NCBI GenBank assembly: GCA_018970175.1
Contig: JAGWWV010000010.1
Coordinates: 1 to 56,016, forward strand
DNA from: Acidobacteriota bacterium
Lineage (GTDB): Bacteria; Actinomycetota; Acidimicrobiia; Acidimicrobiales; Ilumatobacteraceae
Direction: 5' to 3'
DNA length: 56,016 bases
Shown here: one piece after another, positions 51,333 through 56,016 of the stretch
Layout: each line of letters starts with the position of its first letter
Position numbering within the stretch: position 1 is the stretch's first letter
Notes under the pieces: generated by a model
Seen by the model: the letters and a program-made list of their open reading frames with translations, nothing else
Database searches by the model: none
What the model was told of the DNA's origin: nothing
Translations under genes and position numbers: made by a program

Positions 51333-51746
51333 ATGAGCCCCGGTTTTGTCTCGAAGTTCGACAGGCAGGCCCTGCGCGAAGGTGCCAGCGTCACTCTCCT
51401 TTTTGCCGTTCCCCCCACGCTTGTTGCCAGGTTCGTCCTCGACAATCGCGACGATTCGAGTGGGTGGGCACCGCTTCTCTCGCTCATCGCTGTTTTTGGT
51501 TTCGTTCTGGGCTCGGGCGTGGCCGCGTGGCGCCAAACCACGCGACGTCCGATGACCCATGCCGTGGCGGCCGGTGCCGGCGTGTTCGTCGCGGTACAGG
51601 CGGTGTTTCTGATGGTGCGCATTGCGACCGGCGGCGAGGTACGCGTGATGCGCATCCTCACGTCCTTCTCGCTTGCTCTCGTTGCGAGCGTGATCGGCGG
51701 GTTGCTTGGCAACTTCCTCCAAAAGAACGGCGTTCGCCCACAATGA
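51333..51746 (+). CDS. Four-helix membrane protein of unknown function
   Basis: A 137-residue protein with hydrophobic segments ASVTLLFAVPPTLVARFVL, LLSLIAVFGFVLGSGVAAW, AVAAGAGVFVAVQAVFLMV and LTSFSLALVASVIGGLLGNFL. It looks like a small actinobacterial membrane family without known function. ATG 51333 is preferred; GTG 51315 is in frame. The stop overlaps the FGGY kinase start as ATGA, so both are co-translated. It diverges from the Fur-family gene across the palindrome and could be under the same control. Confidence 0.8.
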   Translation: MSPGFVSKFDRQALREGASVTLLFAVPPTLVARFVLDNRDDSSGWAPLLSLIAVFGFVLGSGVAAWRQTTRRPMTHAVAAGAGVFVAVQAVFLMVRIATGGEVRVMRILTSFSLALVASVIGGLLGNFLQKNGVRPQ

Positions 51747-53263
51747 CGCGACGTACGTCGGCCACACCCGCCGTGCTCGTCATCGACGTCGGCACGAGTG
51801 GACTGCGCGCCGCGCTCGTCGACGCATCAGGTTCACTCGTCGACTACCACCACGTCTCACAACCCCCCTCCACACCTGCACCCGGCCTCGTCGAGTTCGA
51901 CGCGTGCGCGTTGTACGAAGCGGTTGTCACCGCCGCCACCACCGTCATCGGCGCACACCACGACGTCGAACCCGTGGCGCTGGGAATCACGAACCAGCGC
52001 GCATCGGTGGTTGCCTGGGACGCGCGCACCGGGGAACCGGTTGGTCCCGGTATCGGCTGGCAGGACCTGCGCACCGTCATCGAATGCATCACCGCAAAGA
52101 CGGAACACGGTTTTTCGATCGCACCGAACCAAACGGCGACGAAGGCCGCCTGGCTCGTCGCGAACACGGCACGCGACGTGCCGCCGTCGGATCTCCGTTT
52201 GGGCACCATCGACACGTGGTTGACGTGGAAGCTGAGCCGCGGGATGGCATTCGTCACCGACCACACCAATGCAGCCGTGACGGGCCTCGTCGATCCCCTC
52301 ACCGTCGAATGGGATCCGAACGTGTGTGCGATCTTCGGTGTGTCCACCGACAATCTCCCCGACATCGTTCCCTCGCGGTGCATCGTCGGTCACGTGAGCG
52401 GACACGGCTCGCTCGACGGAATACGACTCGCGTCGCGACTCGGCGACCAACAAGCCTCACTCGTCGGTCAAGGTTGCATCACGCCCGGCCGCACCAAGAT
52501 CACCTTTGGCACCGGCGGCATGCTCGACATGTACACGGGCGGTCCCGGACCAACCGAAGCAAAGCGCACCCCGTTCGGCACGTTCCCGATCGTTGCCTTC
52601 TCACTCGATGGTCCGACAACCCAGATTCACTGGGGAATCGAAGCGATCATGTTGTCGGCGGGAACCAACGTCGAATGGTTGTGCAACGACATGGGACTCA
52701 TCGTCACGCCAGCCGACAGCGAGACCGTTGCTCTCGCTGTTCCCGACACGGGTGGCGTCACCTACGTTCCCGCGTTGCTGGGTCTCGGCACGCCTGAATG
52801 GGACTACGGAGCGCGGGGCACACTTCTCGGCATCACCCGCGGCACGACGAAGTCGCACATCGTGCGCGCCGTCCTCGACGGCATCGCCCACCGGGGCGCC
52901 GACCTTCTTCACGCCGCCATCGACGACGCAGCCTCGCGTGGCGTCGTGGCGCCCGACGCGATACGCATCGACGGCGGCATGTCGCGCAATGCCGCGTTCG
53001 TTCGTTTTCTGGCTGATGCCACCGGAACGCGCGTCGAGGTGTCACCCGAAACTGAGTCGACGACGCTGGGTGCCGCGTTTCTCGCTGGATCGACAACCGG
53101 CCTGTGGTCGACGCTCGACGAGGCCGTGGCGACGTGGAAACCAGCGACGATCGTCACGCCCTCAAAGGACGCGGCGATGCGCTCTGAGTCGAGGCGAAAT
53201 TGGCTCGATTCGGTGCGGATGGCTCGCGGCTGGATCCCCGACCTGAGCGCTCTCGACTTCTAA
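51743..53263 (+). CDS. FGGY-family carbohydrate kinase, substrate unknown
   Basis: A 506-residue FGGY kinase. It has VLVIDVGTSGLRAALVD, LGITNQRASVVAWD, GIGWQDLRTVIEC, LGTIDTWLTWKLS, LGDQQASLVGQG, ITFGTGGMLDMY and RIDGGMSRNAAFVRFLAD. Compared with the glycerol kinase at 40087, the substrate segment YFSGTKIEWML is replaced by NQTATKAAWLV and NQRET by NQRAS, so glycerol is unlikely. The last 30 residues form a distinct tail. It is coupled to the membrane protein upstream and precedes two ferritin-like genes. Confidence 0.85.
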   Translation: MTRRTSATPAVLVIDVGTSGLRAALVDASGSLVDYHHVSQPPSTPAPGLVEFDACALYEAVVTAATTVIGAHHDVEPVALGITNQRASVVAWDARTGEPVGPGIGWQDLRTVIECITAKTEHGFSIAPNQTATKAAWLVANTARDVPPSDLRLGTIDTWLTWKLSRGMAFVTDHTNAAVTGLVDPLTVEWDPNVCAIFGVSTDNLPDIVPSRCIVGHVSGHGSLDGIRLASRLGDQQASLVGQGCITPGRTKITFGTGGMLDMYTGGPGPTEAKRTPFGTFPIVAFSLDGPTTQIHWGIEAIMLSAGTNVEWLCNDMGLIVTPADSETVALAVPDTGGVTYVPALLGLGTPEWDYGARGTLLGITRGTTKSHIVRAVLDGIAHRGADLLHAAIDDAASRGVVAPDAIRIDGGMSRNAAFVRFLADATGTRVEVSPETESTTLGAAFLAGSTTGLWSTLDEAVATWKPATIVTPSKDAAMRSESRRNWLDSVRMARGWIPDLSALDF

Positions 53264-53301
53264 AGTTGCACCGCCCCTCTCCCGTCGGTGAACCTATGGA
53301 T

Positions 53302-53323
53302 CGGCTGCTTTCGGGCAGCCCGA
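53302..53323 (+). promoter_or_regulatory. Hairpin upstream of the ferritin-like genes
   Basis: CGGCTGC pairs with GCAGCCCG across a 6-nt TTTCGG loop, with one bulged C, in the 118-bp gap between the FGGY kinase and the ferritin-like gene. No T-tract follows; it is either a weak terminator or a leader structure. Confidence 0.35.
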
Positions 53324-53381
53324 ACATCGAGTCCCTTCCGTCGGGATTGGGCTCGGGACAGCACTGAGAAAGGACACCCCC

Positions 53382-53891
53382 GTGGCAGACACCACCACAA
53401 CGGCGCCACCCAAACAACCGACATCCGCAGATGTCGCGCTCCTCTCCTTCGGCCTCGGTCTCGAGTTCGCAATGATCGACCTCTACACACGCGCCGCCAA
53501 TGCGTCGAAGGACGAGATGAAGACCATCGCGGAACTGTTCGGCGCCCATCACCGCGCCGCAGCGCAGTCACTCACCGGGCTACTCGGTCGCAAGGCACCC
53601 ACCGCTCGCAATGAAAAGTTCTACGCTGCTCAATCCGCAAAGGCCGGTGAGGGTTCCGCCAAGGAGCTCGCGACGCACATGGCGTCGCTCGAAAACGCCC
53701 TCGTGGCCACGCACATCAGTGTGTTGAGCCAACTCCGGGGTGTCGACGGCGCGAGCCTCGTCGCGTCGATCATCCCGATCGAGGCTCGTCAGGCCGCCGT
53801 TCTGGTTCAGATGTCCGGGTCATCGAGCCTCGACGACATCATGGCCCTCGACGCTGAAGCATCAATCGACCCCGAGACCTACCCCGCCTGA
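53382..53891 (+). CDS. Ferritin-like domain protein, degenerate metal site
   Basis: A 169-residue, mostly helical cytosolic protein. Helix 1 has LSFGLGLEFAMIDLYTRAA with Glu, helix 2 FGAHHRAAAQSL with His but Ala in place of the acidic residue, helix 3 SLENALVATHISVL, helix 4 PIEARQAAVLVQM. The last motif is ExxQ where ferritin-like proteins have ExxH. It may have lost iron binding or bind differently. GTG 53382 follows GAAAGGA. It is paired with the next gene, 19 bp away. Confidence 0.8.
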   Translation: MADTTTTAPPKQPTSADVALLSFGLGLEFAMIDLYTRAANASKDEMKTIAELFGAHHRAAAQSLTGLLGRKAPTARNEKFYAAQSAKAGEGSAKELATHMASLENALVATHISVLSQLRGVDGASLVASIIPIEARQAAVLVQMSGSSSLDDIMALDAEASIDPETYPA

Positions 53892-53910
53892 TCGGAAGAG
53901 ACCCAGACTT

Positions 53911-54735
53911 ATGAACATCCCCGCGAACGACAACGCGTTCAACCGCAGGAAATTCCTCCAGTCGGGCGGCCTCGCCCTTGCGTCTGCTGCGATCCTTGCG
54001 GCATGCGGCAAGAACGACAAGGTTGCAACTTCTTACCCGCGTATCGGCAACTCGCCGACCACCACGGGCCTGCCCACGGCGCACGTCACCGATGCGGTGT
54101 TGCTGCGGACCGCATCGTCACTCGAGTGGTGCGCAATCGACGCCTACACCGCGGTGGCCGCTCTCGGACTGCTTCCCTCGGCAGCCACGTCGGTGGTCAA
54201 GCGTTTCCAAGCCGACCACAAGGCACATTCCGCGGCGTTGACACCGCTTATCAAGAAGGCCGGTGGCGAGCCCTTCGAGTGCGCAAACGAGCGCATCAAC
54301 GAGCTGTACATCGGTCCGGCCGTCGAACTAATCACGGGCAACGAGTCGAAGGGCATTCCGGCCAGCGACACCCCCGTCGATGACCTCATCGTGCTGGCGC
54401 ACGGTCTCGAGAATCTCGCCGCGGCGACGTACCAGTACTACGTGTCGCTGCTAGCCACCCCGGCACTGCGTGGCGCTGCGATGACGATCGGCCAAGACGA
54501 GGCGCGACACGCTGCGGTTCTCGCCCAGGTGATCATTCCCGACGGCAAAGGCATTGCTCCTTCGACCAACGAGACAACCGGAAAGCCCAACCCTGCGGCC
54601 GTTCCCGGCGCGTTCGGCAGCCTCGCGGCGGTCACCTTCTCCATCGGCAAGACGAGCGAAGCCGGAACCAAGACCCAGCTCAGCCTCGACACCCCGAGCC
54701 TGAACTCACTGGCGTACGAGTACGCCAGCTGTTAA
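53911..54735 (+). CDS. Exported ferritin-like lipoprotein (Tat signal)
   Basis: A 274-residue protein. Residues 1-32 are a twin-arginine signal with NRRKFLQ and a lipobox LAAC, so it should be Tat-exported and lipid-anchored after LspA cleavage at Cys32. The mature part has a ferritin-like bundle: SLEWCAIDAYT, QADHKAHSAAL, HGLENLAAATYQYYV and QDEARHAAVLAQ with an intact ExxH. It was probably derived by duplication with the preceding gene, which lacks that His. Iron binding outside the cytoplasm is inferred. The last codons are duplicated just after the stop. Confidence 0.87.
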   Translation: MNIPANDNAFNRRKFLQSGGLALASAAILAACGKNDKVATSYPRIGNSPTTTGLPTAHVTDAVLLRTASSLEWCAIDAYTAVAALGLLPSAATSVVKRFQADHKAHSAALTPLIKKAGGEPFECANERINELYIGPAVELITGNESKGIPASDTPVDDLIVLAHGLENLAAATYQYYVSLLATPALRGAAMTIGQDEARHAAVLAQVIIPDGKGIAPSTNETTGKPNPAAVPGAFGSLAAVTFSIGKTSEAGTKTQLSLDTPSLNSLAYEYASC

Positions 54736-54759
54736 CGGGGCGTACGAGTACGCCAGCTG
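54711..54759 (+). repeat. Tandem palindromic direct repeat at the ferritin-like 3' end
   Basis: A 21-bp sequence starting GGCGTACGAGTACGCC occurs exactly twice, at 54711-54731 and 54739-54759 (period 28 bp). Each copy contains GCGTAC-GA-GTACGC; the first extends to a 9-bp inverted repeat CTGGCGTAC-GA-GTACGCCAG. The first copy encodes the last residues AYEYASC, the second is non-coding. Confidence 0.85.
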
Positions 54760-54770
54760 CTGATTGCGAT

Positions 54771-54788
54771 TCGGGAGACATCTCCCGA
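54771..54788. terminator. Short perfect hairpin before rnpB
   Basis: TCGGGAGA-CA-TCTCCCGA is a perfect 8-bp inverted repeat in the gap between the ferritin-like gene and rnpB. There is no T-tract; it is a possible terminator or insulating hairpin for the upstream transcript. Confidence 0.4.
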
Positions 54789-54809
54789 GGACGGTTTCGG
54801 GTGCATCGT

Positions 54810-54822
54810 TACACTGCCCGTC
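54810..54822 (+). promoter_or_regulatory. rnpB -10 element
   Basis: TACACT (54810-54815) lies 7 nt before G54823, the first base of the P1 helix. It has the same TANNNT plus 6-7 nt geometry as the leaderless protein genes, which supports that rule as the local transcription-start rule. Confidence 0.6.
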
Positions 54823-55166
<344 letters not shown>

Positions 55167-55176
55167 ACATTCGATC

Positions 55177-55210
55177 GATTCCCGGGCCGCTCGGCCCGGG
55201 AATCACTTTT
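55177..55210 (+). terminator. Rho-independent terminator of rnpB
   Basis: GATTCCCGGGCC (55177-55188), loop GCTC, GGCCCGGGAATC (55193-55204): a perfect 12-bp stem followed by ACTTTT. It lies at the 3' end of the convergent phosphatase gene and could serve both, since its end overlaps that stop codon region. Confidence 0.9.
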
Positions 55211-55808
55211 CGGGGTGAACCGTCACATTGAAGGTGACGAGTGCGGGACGAACGTCGTGCAATCTGATCGTCGACATCGAAGCGCGGTCGAGTGCGGTAC
55301 GCCACGACACCGCGATGTCGACCCCCAGTGCCCACGCAACCGCAGCCTTGATGGGCGAGACGTGGCTCACCACGACGACGTGACCACCATCGACCGACCG
55401 CACGAGGTCGTCGATCGCCGTCCGCACCCGAACGTCGAGCTCGGCCATCGACTCCCCGCCCGGTGGACGAAAGTGCGCATCGGTACGCCATTGCGCCCAC
55501 ACCTCGGGAGCGATCGACGCCATCGGCTGGCCGTCGTAGTCGCCGTAATCGAGTTCGATCCACCGGGTGTCGGTATCGACGTCGATGCCACAATGCTCCG
55601 AAATGGCCGCAGCGGTTTGTTGGGCCCGCCGCAAAGGACTCGCGATGATGCGGGTGATTGGAGCGACACGCACGAGCGCGGGGCCCAGCGTCGCGGCCTG
55701 GCTGAGGCCGACGGTGTCGAGATCATTGTCGACGTGGCCCTGCAGTAGCCCGCCGGCGTTTGCGTGGGTACGACCGTGTCGCACCAGAGTGAGCAGACGA
55801 TCAGACAA
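55203..55808 (-). CDS. Histidine phosphatase family protein (phosphoglycerate-mutase-like)
   Basis: A 201-residue branch 2-like histidine phosphatase. It has TLVRHGRTHANAGGLLQG with phospho-His, the second RxxQT block SPLRRAQQTAAAI, the acid ELDYGDYDGQ, and VVVSHVSPIKAAV with the second His. Cofactor-dependent mutase, alpha-ribazole phosphatase or other sugar phosphatase activities share these motifs; the substrate is undecided. The start is taken as TTG 55808, overlapping the upstream stop by 8 nt with GGGGGAG about 10 nt before. The frame continues to 55997 but as a shadow of the upstream gene. Confidence 0.85.
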   Translation of the reverse strand: MSDRLLTLVRHGRTHANAGGLLQGHVDNDLDTVGLSQAATLGPALVRVAPITRIIASPLRRAQQTAAAISEHCGIDVDTDTRWIELDYGDYDGQPMASIAPEVWAQWRTDAHFRPPGGESMAELDVRVRTAIDDLVRSVDGGHVVVVSHVSPIKAAVAWALGVDIAVSWRTALDRASMSTIRLHDVRPALVTFNVTVHPEK

Positions 55809-56016
55809 CTTCGACGAGCTCCCCCGTTGCGAGGAAACGCTTGCGTGCGCTGCGATCCGCAAGGCCGTGTCGACGAAAGATCCACACGAGGCCGACTGCG
55901 CCGATGATCTCGAGGGCGATATTGAATGCGCCGCGCTCGGCCACCGGCAAGCGCGCGTCACCGAAAGATGCGCCGGTGAATGGCCACCAGAAAACATCGG
56001 TGTTCGCGAACGCCCC
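55801..56016 (-). CDS. C-terminal end of a membrane protein, 5' end outside the window
   Basis: The last 71 codons of a leftward gene that enters from the right edge. The visible part reads ANTDVFWWPFTGASFGD, then a membrane helix FNIALEIIGAVGLVWIF and a basic tail RRHGLADRSARKRF ending ELVEVV. The NTDVFWWPF segment before a final helix recalls DUF457-type membrane-bound metal-dependent hydrolases, but this is too short to be sure. It overlaps the phosphatase start by 8 nt. Confidence 0.6.
   Translation of the reverse strand, partial: GAFANTDVFWWPFTGASFGDARLPVAERGAFNIALEIIGAVGLVWIFRRHGLADRSARKRFLATGELVEVV

Noticed and set aside
53264-53381. ECF-sigma-like promoter before the ferritin-like genes (GAAC and CGTC elements)
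   Set aside because: The spacing between the two elements is too short for known ECF promoters.

Overview
The window is a high-GC actinobacterial chromosome segment, most likely from the class Acidimicrobiia (an inference from gene content, not a database match). Supporting markers are a WhiB-family regulator, a bacterial proteasome activator (Bpa), an InhA-type enoyl reductase, a PimB-like mannosyltransferase, SepF beside an FtsZ with a [10 protein letters not shown] tail, and a type-2 IleRS. Coding density is very high. Many neighbours share 4-nt ATGA, GTGA or TTGA stop/start overlaps. No tRNA, rRNA 16S/23S/5S, IS element, prophage or CRISPR array was seen; the one RNA gene is rnpB.

Layout. 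1-4245: the start of an F420-NADP oxidoreductase, inhA/fabI, a thioredoxin-fold DUF255 protein, a nitroreductase and an unknown protein. 4317-9555: dnaE, bpa and an alkaline-phosphatase-superfamily enzyme. 9637-10089: an Rrf2 regulator. 10073-32297: one long leftward block that reads, in transcription order, mraZ, rsmH, ftsL, ftsI, murE, mraY, murD, ftsW, a single murG-murC-murB gene, ftsQ, ftsZ, yggS, sepF, yggT, ileS, a cysteine-less DksA-like protein, lspA and rluD. This is the division and cell wall (dcw) cluster running into septum, lipoprotein and rRNA-modification genes. murF and ftsA are absent. 32298-37108: lipoate ligase family, HNH nuclease, acyl-CoA dehydrogenase, DUF3040 and dinB. 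37136-41559 (rightward): small membrane protein, inositol monophosphatase family, two-component system and glycerol kinase. 41540-48085 (leftward): ROK glucokinase, SRPBCC, membrane protein, PimB-like transferase, queG, thrB, trpD and a WhiB gene. 48226-51219: a PerR/Fur-like regulator, rubrerythrin, CCG-domain Fe-S oxidoreductase and DUF3501 operon. 51333-54735: membrane protein, a second FGGY kinase and two ferritin-like proteins. 54823-55166: RNase P RNA. The end holds a histidine phosphatase and a truncated membrane protein.

Most unusual points. (1) One uninterrupted 1160-codon frame fuses MurG, MurC and MurB. (2) A 30-bp helix, with all five non-Watson-Crick positions being G-U only in the sense mRNA, would bury the Shine-Dalgarno and GTG start of rsmH. 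(3) The mraZ promoter carries a textbook triple TGGGN operator. (4) A DksA/TraR-family protein has lost its zinc cysteines and gained a long hendecad-repeat charged arm. (5) Several genes share TANNNT-N6/7-(A/G)TG, the signature of leaderless transcripts. (6) A perfect 10-3-10 palindrome sits before the peroxide/iron-type operon.
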